From NCBI RefSeq assembly GCF_030689305.1, contig NZ_JAUYVM010000008.1:186001-250000 (forward strand): a stretch of DNA of 64,000 nucleotides. Reading direction: 5' to 3'. The notes below the pieces were generated by a model. It searched no databases and had not been told where the DNA came from. It saw nothing but the letters and a program-made list of their open reading frames with translations. Shown here piece by piece: positions 18,853 to 27,896 of this stretch (position 1 is the first letter of the stretch; each line of letters opens with the position of its first letter). Position numbers and translations under genes: made by a program. Source of the stretch: Vibrio penaeicida. GTDB lineage: Bacteria; Pseudomonadota; Gammaproteobacteria; Enterobacterales; Vibrionaceae.

Positions 18853-19200
18853 ATGTTTAAAAACAACGTGAATCGCCGACAAATGATGAAACTTGTAGGC
18901 AAAACATCTGTGGCGGGTTATGCCTTAACGTCTATCAGCCTCAATGCTTCCACCAATCTTATATCCGCAAAAGGTGAAGACGAGGCAAGCTCTCCAGAAG
19001 CGTTCATTCAATCGATTCTCAGAAAGAAACTTGGGAAGCTTGATGAAGTGACAGAGGAAGAAATCACGTTTTTCGCGAAGCAATATGTGGCGTTCCATGG
19101 GGAAGATTTCAATTATAAGAAACAGTTGGAGTCCCCTATAGATGAGCTCATGTTAATGAAGGAGTTTGTGCAAAGTGTTAAGTATCGACCAATCGCGTAA
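18853..19200 (+). CDS. Small protein with twin-arginine signal, partner of the lipoxygenase-like protein
   Basis: A 115-residue protein. The N-terminus has NRRQMMK (7-13), a good match to the RRxhhK core of Tat signals, then a weakly hydrophobic stretch (LVGKTSVAGYALTSISL) and small residues near 31-39 suited to cleavage. The mature part is acidic and helical (EAFIQSILRKKLGKLDEVTEEE) and matches no enzyme family I know. GGAG precedes the start, and the gap to the lipoxygenase-like gene is 13 bases, so they share an mRNA. By analogy with MelC1 of tyrosinase, it may escort the signal-less partner through the Tat pore. That role is inference. Confidence 0.75.
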   Translation: MFKNNVNRRQMMKLVGKTSVAGYALTSISLNASTNLISAKGEDEASSPEAFIQSILRKKLGKLDEVTEEEITFFAKQYVAFHGEDFNYKKQLESPIDELMLMKEFVQSVKYRPIA

Positions 19201-19226
19201 ACAGCGCTTACTTCACTAAGCTTTGC

Positions 19227-19268
19227 CAATCGCCCTTCGTGTTTGTTGTCACCGAGGGCGATTGTTTT
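19227..19268 (+). terminator. Rho-independent terminator after the lipoxygenase-like pair
   Basis: Perfect 10-bp stem CAATCGCCCT/AGGGCGATTG with an 18-base loop and a TTTT tail, 27 bases after the stop codon. It closes the two-gene unit. Confidence 0.88.
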
Positions 19269-19360
19269 ACTCATACAAAACGTATAGCTCGACTCTCGTT
19301 AGCCTCAGAAATGAAACCGATATGAGGAGCTGTTAACTCTCTGTATCTAAATCCCTGTAT

Positions 19361-22033
19361 TTAACTCTCAGTATTTAGATCTCGCCAGATATGCCGTAAT
19401 AGAGCGCCTAACTTCCCAGCACTGACTGGCTTGGTAAGAAAATGGGCACCAATAGATTCTGCATTCACTCGAACTTCTGGGCTAGAATCTCCAGAAATCA
19501 CCACACTGGAAAATTCAGGTCGATTGGTTTTACGTTTCAGTTCCGCCACCACATCCAGAGCAGAATACCCATCGTCTAGGTGAAAATCGGATATCAGGAT
19601 AAAAGGTTCGGCATTCGAGAACTCAAAGCATTCAACATCTGAATAGTATTTAAATTCATGAACTTCGCATCCCCAGCGCTCCAGTAGTTGCCTAGTGGTA
19701 TTCAATACTTGAGGGTCGTTCTCCACAAGCAAAACGGGTAAACCGTCCATTTTTCTGGTTGGATAACTTTCCTGATCGTGTTGAATTCTGGGGGCATCGT
19801 GTTTGCCTCTTGGTAATGCGACGGAAAAACCCGTTCCGCGCTCAGACGAATAGACGTGTATGTCCCCTTCCATCAGTTTTGCGAGCTGCATCGTGATGGC
19901 GAGCCCTAAACCAAGACCCGACTTGCCCTCTGTCTGAGTTTTTTTGCCTTGGTAAAACTCTTTGAATATTTTCTGTTGTTCATGCGACGGAATACCCGGT
20001 CCGTTATCCCAAATTTGTATCTGAATCTGCTCCGTTCTATTTCTTACTCCTAACAGGATTTTCCCCTGTTCAGAATAGCGCACAGCATTGGACAATAGGT
20101 TACGTACGATTCGCTCCACCATCGCGAGATCCGCAAATACATGCGCAGAAGTGGGCACATAACGGAGCATCGATTCTGGTTTATCCAAACCATGCCGATA
20201 CTCTTGAGCAAGACGAGCGAGCATTCCATCCAAAGCGAAGTGTTCTAATCTTGGTGTGATGGCTCCGGCTTCTAGCCGCGAGAAATCCAGAATGTCTGTA
20301 AAGAGCTGATTCATACTTTGATGTGCAAAATACACATCTTTTAGCCGCTCAAAATATGGGGTGTGTCGAGCGTCTTCTATAAGCGGTTCCAATAGCAGCC
20401 CCATCGCGTGTAATGGCTGCCGGAGATCGTGGCTAGCAGACGCTAGGAATTGGGATTTCGCTCGATCTGCGGATTCGGCTTTCTCCATCGCACATATCAG
20501 TGCACTCTCCGCCACTTTTCGGTGAGTGATGTCCGTATGCACACCTACGGTTCCACCTTGCTCTGTTCTGCGCTCAATGATGGAAATCCACGTACCGCTG
20601 CTCAACTCCAAATCCAAACTTTGTATTTGGTTGTCTCTCAGTGCCAACCTTTTTTCGAGGTAATTTTCCGGTTGAGAGACCTTATTGTAACGAGATAACC
20701 ACAGTAATAAATCGGTAAAATCTCGCTCTTCCATATCCCAAGTTTCAGGAAAGCCATACAATTCCCGATACCGAGCGTTGCACAACACCAACTTGTCTCT
20801 CTCGTCATATAAAACAAAACCTTCTGTAATGCTCTCTATCGCATCCAATAACTGATTCTGAGCTTGGCTTGCTGCATTTCTTGCTTGTTTTAATTGGTAC
20901 TCTCTGTCTTGAATCGTATCGACAAAAAACTTCAACGTACCTGCCATGTCCGTAATTTCGTCATTGCCTTCTAGAGGTATACGCACCAGCGTACCTTTTG
21001 CGTGCGCATCCATGCTGGTTTTGAGGGATTGTATTCGGCTGATCACAGAACGATCGATATAGAGGAAAATCCCCACACCCGCCACTACGCAGACAATGGC
21101 GGCTAATACCAATTGAATGGTTCTCTGTTTTGTTTCTTCAACAATATCTTGATTCTGACGCATGACCTTTTGTTCTATCTGGTCAATGATCACCGTGGTA
21201 ACAGACAGGAACCGGCTCACGCTTTGTCTGTGTTGGGAAAACACGCCATCTAATTCCGATTGCACTTGAAACTTCTTTTGGTTCAAAGCAAATAGGCCGC
21301 TGGCACCTTCAGCAAGTTCAACCATTTTAGTAAGTGCTTGTTTGTGTTTTGATCTTTCCCCTTTTTCAAACAGGTCCAATTCAGATTCCAGAGTCTGCTC
21401 CAGCACATCAAATTCTTTTTGATACCGCCGTAACAAGACCGGATGCTCAACTCCACTCAATTGATTCAACAAGATCGACATGTTGGCGAATGTGAGATAC
21501 CAGTTTGAATGAAATATTTGCCTAGATTCTGTGGCGACAATGTGGTGTTTTTGAGTAAAATCCGACTGCAACTGATTGATTTGATATAGGGTGTGTCGCC
21601 AGCTATTGTCCCATTCTATTCGCTTTGACACCAAGCGACTCAATTCACTAAAGCTGTCAGATAAATCGGACCGGTAGCCATTCAAACGCTCTGCTTGTTC
21701 ACTGTTTACAGCATTGTTGGACAGTAGCGTGATGGCATTGCCCAGCAATGAGTCCTGATCCCGGACTTGAAACATCACAGACTCATTAGCCTGTTGGGAG
21801 CGCGCCGTCATCATCGAGGGCGCAAAAGACATCAACGACGCATTAAATTGCCTTAAATCCGACGCCGCTATGATCGCTTTAACCCCATCGACTGCAACAT
21901 CATTAAAGCGCTTTTGAAATCCATTGTAGGCGTTAATGGCCATGATGCTCACCAGCACTGCCAGCAACACCAGTACCCCAAGTGACAGGAACATGCGAAC
22001 TGAAATTCCGTAACGAGAACGATCAAACTTCAT
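19361..22033 (-). CDS. Hybrid sensor histidine kinase/response regulator
   Basis: An 890-residue inner-membrane sensor. Order: first helix (12-32), a long helical periplasmic domain (about 35-305), second helix (307-326), HAMP, PAS (about 395-500), HisKA with His535 in SASHDLRQP, HATPase with NLLSNA (645-650), DNGPG (676-680) and GLGLGLA, then a receiver (766-885) with phosphoacceptor Asp816 and Lys868. No phosphotransfer or output protein is adjacent. The start lies 5 bases after the stop of an AapJ-like binding-protein gene, so the two are coupled; the binding protein may present ligand to the periplasmic domain. It is the last gene of the long aap operon. Confidence 0.92.
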   Translation of the reverse strand: MKFDRSRYGISVRMFLSLGVLVLLAVLVSIMAINAYNGFQKRFNDVAVDGVKAIIAASDLRQFNASLMSFAPSMMTARSQQANESVMFQVRDQDSLLGNAITLLSNNAVNSEQAERLNGYRSDLSDSFSELSRLVSKRIEWDNSWRHTLYQINQLQSDFTQKHHIVATESRQIFHSNWYLTFANMSILLNQLSGVEHPVLLRRYQKEFDVLEQTLESELDLFEKGERSKHKQALTKMVELAEGASGLFALNQKKFQVQSELDGVFSQHRQSVSRFLSVTTVIIDQIEQKVMRQNQDIVEETKQRTIQLVLAAIVCVVAGVGIFLYIDRSVISRIQSLKTSMDAHAKGTLVRIPLEGNDEITDMAGTLKFFVDTIQDREYQLKQARNAASQAQNQLLDAIESITEGFVLYDERDKLVLCNARYRELYGFPETWDMEERDFTDLLLWLSRYNKVSQPENYLEKRLALRDNQIQSLDLELSSGTWISIIERRTEQGGTVGVHTDITHRKVAESALICAMEKAESADRAKSQFLASASHDLRQPLHAMGLLLEPLIEDARHTPYFERLKDVYFAHQSMNQLFTDILDFSRLEAGAITPRLEHFALDGMLARLAQEYRHGLDKPESMLRYVPTSAHVFADLAMVERIVRNLLSNAVRYSEQGKILLGVRNRTEQIQIQIWDNGPGIPSHEQQKIFKEFYQGKKTQTEGKSGLGLGLAITMQLAKLMEGDIHVYSSERGTGFSVALPRGKHDAPRIQHDQESYPTRKMDGLPVLLVENDPQVLNTTRQLLERWGCEVHEFKYYSDVECFEFSNAEPFILISDFHLDDGYSALDVVAELKRKTNRPEFSSVVISGDSSPEVRVNAESIGAHFLTKPVSAGKLGALLRHIWRDLNTES

Positions 22034-22038
22034 ATTAA

Positions 22039-23073
22039 CTACCGAAAAGGCGCAGGTTGATGTAAACCACCGTTAATCCAAAGTTCATTCACTCCCCGAT
22101 CTATCCCTTCAATAGACGCCTCGCTTAGGTTCTGGCTATACAATTCTTCATAATTGCCGACATCTCTAATAATTCTGAAAGCCCATTTGGCATCCAAGCC
22201 TAGGCTGCCTAGCCATACATCAGGTGTATTCAGTAGTCGCTTCGCTTCTGGGCTGAGCTTGGTACCCGCGTTAGTAACATTTTGGCTACTCAACCCTAAG
22301 TACTCAGCAAGAATAGGAACTTGGCTGCTCCAACGCACCACATCAAACCAATTGGGATCGTCGTCTCTCACATAGGGTCCGAGCGGCTCACGGGAAATCA
22401 CATCACTCAGTAAATGATAGCCATTAGGATCATCAAGCAACCCCGTTAAACCACCGAGCAAATCGGTGACTTCGGAGGTCATTAGCTGGCAACGGCTGCG
22501 TAAAAACGCATGCCATCGCCCGGCTTGACTCTCGGTTTCAAGTATTTCGAAGGGTAAGTTGTTCTGTTGGATATAGTCTTTAATGTTTTCAAGTGATGTG
22601 GTTCCTTTGGTTACGCACACCGTCGCTTTATCCAATTCTGCCGCCCGAACGATTGCTACCGTTTTCTTCCCATTAACGTATTTATTGATGAGCAGCCTCT
22701 GTTCGTCATACAAGGTCACCCCTGTAAAACTCAGACCCAAACTCACATCGCGCTGAAATGTCCATGTCGCTGTGCGAATAATCACATCCACTTCTTTGTT
22801 TGCTAATGCCTTAAATCGTCCTTGGCTATCCAAGGGGATGTATTGAACGGCTTCAACATCCTTAAGAACGGCGGCAGCGATCGCTCGGCAGAAATCAACA
22901 TCAAACCCTTTCCATTTCCCATCTCGGCTTCGCGTTGCAAAACCGAAATCGTCAATCCCGACCCCGCAACGTAAATAGCCCCTCTCTTGAACAGCTTGAA
23001 GCGTCTCTCCTCCCCACCCCCGTTCCGCTTGAAATAGGACAACAATCAAAATGCCCAACACGATTTTTTTCAT
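22039..23073 (-). CDS. AapJ-like periplasmic amino-acid-binding protein, second copy
   Basis: A 344-residue family 3 binding protein with a signal peptide (MKKIVLGILIVVLFQ). It is a diverged paralogue of the AapJ gene at 27897-28916: RCGVGIDDFGFA, GFDVDFCRAIAAAVL, TATWTFQRD, CVTKGTTSLEN, GNYEELY and WINGGLH all have counterparts there. It therefore probably binds polar amino acids. The frame is open up to 23154, but the ATG at 23073 has AAAGGA at the right distance and starts a signal peptide. It sits next to a hybrid kinase and not next to the permeases, which suggests a sensing role. That role is inference. Confidence 0.88.
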   Translation of the reverse strand: MKKIVLGILIVVLFQAERGWGGETLQAVQERGYLRCGVGIDDFGFATRSRDGKWKGFDVDFCRAIAAAVLKDVEAVQYIPLDSQGRFKALANKEVDVIIRTATWTFQRDVSLGLSFTGVTLYDEQRLLINKYVNGKKTVAIVRAAELDKATVCVTKGTTSLENIKDYIQQNNLPFEILETESQAGRWHAFLRSRCQLMTSEVTDLLGGLTGLLDDPNGYHLLSDVISREPLGPYVRDDDPNWFDVVRWSSQVPILAEYLGLSSQNVTNAGTKLSPEAKRLLNTPDVWLGSLGLDAKWAFRIIRDVGNYEELYSQNLSEASIEGIDRGVNELWINGGLHQPAPFR

Positions 23074-23119
23074 GCACATTCCTTTCTGCAATGATACTTT
23101 TTGGTTAGGGTCTGTTGCT

Positions 23120-24754
23120 CTAGACCATTCCCTCAAAAGGCTTTTTCTCTTCAAAGGATAGCAACATTGGCTTCACAACGGACAAAATTTGAGCATCGAT
23201 GTAACAAAGATCGCGAATCAAATCCATGTGATACGCGCTGGTCTCTAAGCTTTCAATTTTGCCCGCTTTGATACGCCGAATATGTTCTCGAACACCCTCT
23301 TCTTCCATTTCGTGAATTTGCTTGCGTTCGTGGTAAATTTGCTTCGCCATCGCCTGATCATTGGTGATAAACGTGCCAAGCATTAACTTTAGTCGCCGAT
23401 GAACGTGTTTGTGTATCGACAACAACTCCTCTTCACCTCCTGATGAGAAATGCTTATTTTGGTTGGCTTTGGTGGCTAATATTGTTGCCATACTCTCAGT
23501 AAGATCACCGATGTGCTCCAATTTCGTTGAGAACACGAGGATTTCCGTAACACGTTTGCTTTCAAATTTATCCAACTCCGTCCTACTGACGGCTGAGAGG
23601 AAATGGCGAATTTTTTCATGCAATTCGTCAATACTATTATCGAGCGCACCTATTCGTTCTGCTGTTTTCAAGTCATTGTTCACAATCGCGTCGCGAGTAA
23701 GGAGTAACATTTTGTCGACCACATCGCCCATTCTCATGGTTTCTCTTAATGCAGCGGCAAGCGCCGTTTTCGGATCGCCAATGTAATCGCTGTCTAAATG
23801 CCGCGCATCGTCAGAAACTGGCTGTTTCGAGTTTGAAGCTAAAATAGTGGACATAAAATCGGCGACAGGATGAATAAAGCCAATAAAGAACAAAGCGATA
23901 GCGATGTTAAACATCATGTGAAAATGGACCAGCTGACGTGAATCCGAACTGTCTATGTAGCGCATTAACTCAGGTAGGTACGCCAAAAAGGGGCTTACCA
24001 CCAACACACCGGAAAGCTTAAACAATCCATTCCCAATAGGGACACGCCGAGCGATAGGCGCGTCATTCAATGTCGCCATGATAGGAGGTAACGCACTGCC
24101 AAGGTTCGCCCCTAAAATCATGGCAAAGGCTAATTCCAAGGGTAAAACTTGGTTGGAGACCATTGAAACAATCAGTAGAACAACCGCTAAACTGGAATGA
24201 AGCAGCCAAGTCAGCAGTGCCGCCAAAATAATGCCCAACCCAATTTCGCTTTCAAGTGCGCCAATGAGATGAACTAATAAAGAGGATTCATTTAAAAACG
24301 CGGACAACTCTACAAGAATTTTCAGCGATAAGAGCATGAGCCCCAACCCAAACAGCGCGTAGCCAGAGCTTTGCACGACAAACGCCTTGCCATGCTTACG
24401 AAGTAAATGCCCCAAAATCATCAGGAAAGGGGATATCCAACTGGCATCAAAAGTAAGCACCTGTGCCACCAATGTCGTGCCGACATCTGCCCCCAGCATA
24501 ACGGCCAATGCTGGTGCGGTGCTGATCAACCCACGAGCAGAAAAGGAGGCCACCATTAACCCTGTTGCTGTGCTGCTTTGCAACAAAGTGGTGACCCCTG
24601 CCCCTACAAGCAAAGCGGAAAATCGATTGGCAACACTCATGCCTATGGCGACTTTCAAGTCATGACCAAACGCCTGAGTGATGCCTTTTCGTACCATATT
24701 CATCCCCCACAAAAGCAGGACTATCGCCCCGAACAGAGATAATAAAGTTTGCAT
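23120..24754 (-). CDS. Na/Pi cotransporter family protein with PhoU-like tail
   Basis: A 544-residue membrane protein of the NptA/YjbB family. The membrane half holds two inverted repeats, the first with LLQSSTAT, the second with LLHSSLAVVLLI, and GADVGTTLVA/GANLGSALPP. The C-terminal part (about 320-530) is helical and PhoU-like (ETMRMGDVVDKM, LEHIGDLTESM). The family exports or imports phosphate with sodium. It is unusual to find it between an amino-acid ATPase gene and a binding-protein gene; gaps of 18 and 46 bases place it in the same operon. The real substrate here could differ. Confidence 0.85.
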   Translation of the reverse strand: MQTLLSLFGAIVLLLWGMNMVRKGITQAFGHDLKVAIGMSVANRFSALLVGAGVTTLLQSSTATGLMVASFSARGLISTAPALAVMLGADVGTTLVAQVLTFDASWISPFLMILGHLLRKHGKAFVVQSSGYALFGLGLMLLSLKILVELSAFLNESSLLVHLIGALESEIGLGIILAALLTWLLHSSLAVVLLIVSMVSNQVLPLELAFAMILGANLGSALPPIMATLNDAPIARRVPIGNGLFKLSGVLVVSPFLAYLPELMRYIDSSDSRQLVHFHMMFNIAIALFFIGFIHPVADFMSTILASNSKQPVSDDARHLDSDYIGDPKTALAAALRETMRMGDVVDKMLLLTRDAIVNNDLKTAERIGALDNSIDELHEKIRHFLSAVSRTELDKFESKRVTEILVFSTKLEHIGDLTESMATILATKANQNKHFSSGGEEELLSIHKHVHRRLKLMLGTFITNDQAMAKQIYHERKQIHEMEEEGVREHIRRIKAGKIESLETSAYHMDLIRDLCYIDAQILSVVKPMLLSFEEKKPFEGMV

Positions 24755-24772
24755 AATGACCTTTACTTGGAA

Positions 24773-25513
24773 TTAGTGAGAGAGTATTTGACTCAAAAAC
24801 GATCGTGTTCTGTCGACTCTCGGATGATTAAAGAAATTCTCAGGATCGTTCTCTTCCACGATCTCCCCTCCGTCCATAAAAATCACTCGGTCAGCCACTT
24901 CTTTGGCAAACCCCATTTCATGCGTTACGCACACCATTGTCATGCCTTCTTCTGCGAGCTCGACCATTACATCCAGCACCTCTTTGATCATCTCTGGATC
25001 AAGCGCAGAGGTGGGCTCATCGAACAGCATGACTTTGGGGTTCATGCATAATGAGCGAGCAATCGCCACGCGTTGTTGCTGACCGCCCGATAACTGACCT
25101 GGGTATTTGTGGCTATGCTCTGCGATGTTGACCCGCTTAAGGAAATTCAACGCCATCACCTCCGCTTCTGCTTTTGGCATGCTGCGTACAAGCATCGGAG
25201 CGAGCGTTAAGTTCTCTAAAATGGTCATATGAGGGAACAAATTAAAATGCTGGAAGACCATTCCTACATCGCTGCGTACATTCTCTATATTTTTGAGTGA
25301 ATGATTCAGCTCTACCCCTTCAACGTGTATTTCCCCTTCTTGGTGCTCCTCCAAGCGGTTTAAACAGCGTATTAGCGTCGATTTACCTGAACCAGAAGGT
25401 CCGCATAAAACGATTTTCTCGCCTTTTCTCACTTCAAAATCGATGTTTCTTAGTACGTGAAATTGGTCGTACCATTTATTCAACCCTTTCACTTCAATCA
25501 TGACTTCACTCAT
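24773..25513 (-). CDS. aapP: General L-amino-acid ABC transporter ATPase AapP
   Basis: ATPase subunit of 246 residues for a polar amino-acid ABC importer. Seen are Walker [10 protein letters not shown], signature LSGGQQQR, Walker [15 protein letters not shown] and the H-loop VTHEMGFA. The short form starting [10 protein letters not shown] at 25513 is chosen because AGGAAAG lies just before it; the longer frame adds an unrelated tail. It follows aapM by 11 bases. Confidence 0.94.
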   Translation of the reverse strand: MSEVMIEVKGLNKWYDQFHVLRNIDFEVRKGEKIVLCGPSGSGKSTLIRCLNRLEEHQEGEIHVEGVELNHSLKNIENVRSDVGMVFQHFNLFPHMTILENLTLAPMLVRSMPKAEAEVMALNFLKRVNIAEHSHKYPGQLSGGQQQRVAIARSLCMNPKVMLFDEPTSALDPEMIKEVLDVMVELAEEGMTMVCVTHEMGFAKEVADRVIFMDGGEIVEENDPENFFNHPRVDRTRSFLSQILSH

Positions 25514-25524
25514 TTTCTTTCCTT

Positions 25525-26655
25525 TTAATGATGAGATTTCGCACCCTGTTCTTCTAAATGCTTGCCATAGCGACTCATGGAGTAGCAAATTACCCAATAC
25601 ACGAACGCCCCAAACACGTAAGACTCTGCTTCAAAGCCAAGCCAATCTGCGTCTTGCGTTGTTGATTTCAGCATCCCCAGTAAGTCCAATAGACCCACAA
25701 TAAGAACCAAAGAGGTGTCTTTAAAAAGCGCAATACAGCGACCAATGAGTGGGGGTAAAACATGGCGTAGCGCTTGTGGGATCACGATGTAAAACATGGT
25801 CCACCGATAATTCAGCCCCAGTGCTTTTGCCGCATCAAACTGCCCGTTGGGTATCGCCTGAAGCCCACCCCGAATGACTTCTGCTATGTAAGCGGATGAA
25901 AACAAAATGATGCCTACTTGAATTCTAAGCAGGTTATTGATGTCCATGCCTTCGGGCAAAAAGAGAGGCAACATAACGGATGCCATAAACAGGATGGTGA
26001 TCAGTGGCACGCCGCGAATCGTCTCTATTGAGGTGACACACCAAATTCTGAGTAGAGGAACGTTAGAAAAACGACCAAGTGCCAACAGAATGCCTAGCGG
26101 CACTGAGATAATGATGCCCACACACGCCAGTAGAAGGCTGAGCATTAATCCCCCCCAGCGAGATTGATCCACTTCCGGCAGCCCTAACGATCCTCCGCCA
26201 ATTAACCAGTAGGCGACGAACGGCAGTACCAGCCACAGCGACACCATTCGCAACCCTTTCACTTTTTGCGTAATGGTCAGCCCTATCACCCCAAACAGTA
26301 GGAGTAGAGACAGCGTGGGCCGCCATACCTCTTCGGGCGGATAAATCCCAACCATTAATATGCGAAAATTCGCAGCCACAAATGCCCAGCACGCTCCCGC
26401 ACCTTCTACACGGCACTCTTGCGCACTGCCCTGCCATACACTGTCGATGAACGCCCAGCTAATGAATGGGGGAAGTCCCCACATCAGGATGGTAATGGAT
26501 AGTAAGGTCAACAAGCTGTTGTACCACCCATCAAACAAATTTTTATGTATCCAATGAACAATCCCTGTCACTTGAACGGGCGGTGTCATAGGTGGTTGAG
26601 GGATGAACTCTATCGGCTCGCTGTTCACAATGGATCTTTCTATTACCGTCGTCAT
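25525..26655 (-). CDS. aapM: General L-amino-acid ABC transporter permease AapM
   Basis: Inner-membrane permease of 376 residues (HisM family) with the AapM layout: a cytoplasmic N-terminal tail, extra early helices, and a C-terminal transport domain that has the EAA loop ([27 protein letters not shown]). The family imports a wide range of polar L-amino acids. It lies 12 bases after aapQ and forms the heterodimer with it. Confidence 0.94.
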   Translation of the reverse strand: MTTVIERSIVNSEPIEFIPQPPMTPPVQVTGIVHWIHKNLFDGWYNSLLTLLSITILMWGLPPFISWAFIDSVWQGSAQECRVEGAGACWAFVAANFRILMVGIYPPEEVWRPTLSLLLLFGVIGLTITQKVKGLRMVSLWLVLPFVAYWLIGGGSLGLPEVDQSRWGGLMLSLLLACVGIIISVPLGILLALGRFSNVPLLRIWCVTSIETIRGVPLITILFMASVMLPLFLPEGMDINNLLRIQVGIILFSSAYIAEVIRGGLQAIPNGQFDAAKALGLNYRWTMFYIVIPQALRHVLPPLIGRCIALFKDTSLVLIVGLLDLLGMLKSTTQDADWLGFEAESYVFGAFVYWVICYSMSRYGKHLEEQGAKSHH

Positions 26656-26667
26656 TGCTCGCTCCTT

Positions 26668-27837
26668 CTAGCGCTCGACCAGTTGAACTTTCGAGTTCAA
26701 TACATTCATTAACCAGGAAATCACAAGGTTGATTGCCATATAAACCGCCATCCACATCGCGATGATCTCAATCGCTTGGCCGTTTTGACCTATGATGGTT
26801 CCGCCAATGGACACCATGTCTGGATACCCAATAGCAACGGCTAATGAGCTGTTCTTAACCAAACTTGCGTAGTCGTTGGTTGTCGCAGGGATCGTGACCC
26901 TAAGCGCCTGAGGAAGGAGGACCCGAGTGGTGATGTAAGATGATTTAAGCCCGAGCGCTTGTGCCGCTTCTATCTGTCCTTTATCAACCGACTGCAATCC
27001 ACTGCGCACGTTTTCTCCAATAAATGCTGCGGTGTACAGTACAAGCCCAACAAGCAGAGCAAGAAACTCGGGGCGTAGAGATATACCTCCCGCGAAGTTG
27101 AACCCTTGCTGCACGGGAATATCCCACGTAATGGGGTTACCTAGCATCAAGTACGTTAGCGTAGGCAACACGATGACAATACTTAATGCCAACCGACCTG
27201 TTGGCAACGAATGCCCCGTTCTTTCACTGTAGTTTTTTCCCCATCTCAGCAAAATCCCGAACAAAACCAATGACACAATCAAAGAAAAAACCAGAACTGA
27301 GAAGCCGTCACCAGCCATGGGTTTGGGGAGATAAAGCCCACGTACGTTTAGGCGTATATGTTCAGAAATTTCAATACTTTCTCGCACATGCGGTAGGCTC
27401 GCTAGCACAACGGTATACACAAAAATAAGTATCAGAAGCAGTGGTACATTCCGAAGTGACTCCACATAAACAGAAGCAAGCTTTTTAACGATGTAGTTTT
27501 TGCTCACCCGACATACCCCAACGAATACGCCCAATATCGTGGATAACACAATGGCAATGAACGACACATACACCGTATTCACTACACCATTAACAAATGC
27601 CCACCCATAGCTATCAGTAGGAAAATAAACCAATAGCGAATCGCCAATAGGCAACCCTGCTTCTTGATTCAAAAATTCGAAACCAGACTCAATCCCCCTT
27701 GCTTGAAGGTTCGATTGAGTATTTTGAAAAATTAAAAAAGCGAGCCAGAAAAGTGTTCCGAGCACCAACACCTGAGCGCTCAGCTTCACAAAATGAGATT
27801 CACTGGCTTTTAACCGACTTATTGTTGAAATAGCCAC
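26668..27837 (-). CDS. aapQ: General L-amino-acid ABC transporter permease AapQ
   Basis: Permease of 389 residues with the AapQ type of long periplasmic loop between its second and third helix groups and the EAA loop GQIEAAQALGLKSS. The start is a GTG at 27837 with GAGGG eight bases before it; the nearby ATG at 27841 is out of frame. It is 59 bases downstream of aapJ, with a perfect 12-bp stem-loop in the gap. Confidence 0.93.
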   Translation of the reverse strand: MAISTISRLKASESHFVKLSAQVLVLGTLFWLAFLIFQNTQSNLQARGIESGFEFLNQEAGLPIGDSLLVYFPTDSYGWAFVNGVVNTVYVSFIAIVLSTILGVFVGVCRVSKNYIVKKLASVYVESLRNVPLLLILIFVYTVVLASLPHVRESIEISEHIRLNVRGLYLPKPMAGDGFSVLVFSLIVSLVLFGILLRWGKNYSERTGHSLPTGRLALSIVIVLPTLTYLMLGNPITWDIPVQQGFNFAGGISLRPEFLALLVGLVLYTAAFIGENVRSGLQSVDKGQIEAAQALGLKSSYITTRVLLPQALRVTIPATTNDYASLVKNSSLAVAIGYPDMVSIGGTIIGQNGQAIEIIAMWMAVYMAINLVISWLMNVLNSKVQLVER

Positions 27838-27855
27838 ACATTTTCCCTCAATAGG

Positions 27856-27888
27856 TGGCTTGGTTTAACATCGACATAAACCAAGCCA
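27856..27888 (-). other. Stem-loop between aapJ and aapQ
   Basis: TGGCTTGGTTTA/TAAACCAAGCCA is a perfect 12-bp stem with a nine-base loop, placed in the 59-base gap between the binding-protein and permease genes. There is no U-run on the minus strand, so it is more likely an mRNA 3'-stabilising or partial-termination element that raises AapJ relative to the permeases, as known for malE-malF. Confidence 0.7.
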
Positions 27889-27896
27889 TGTCAGTG

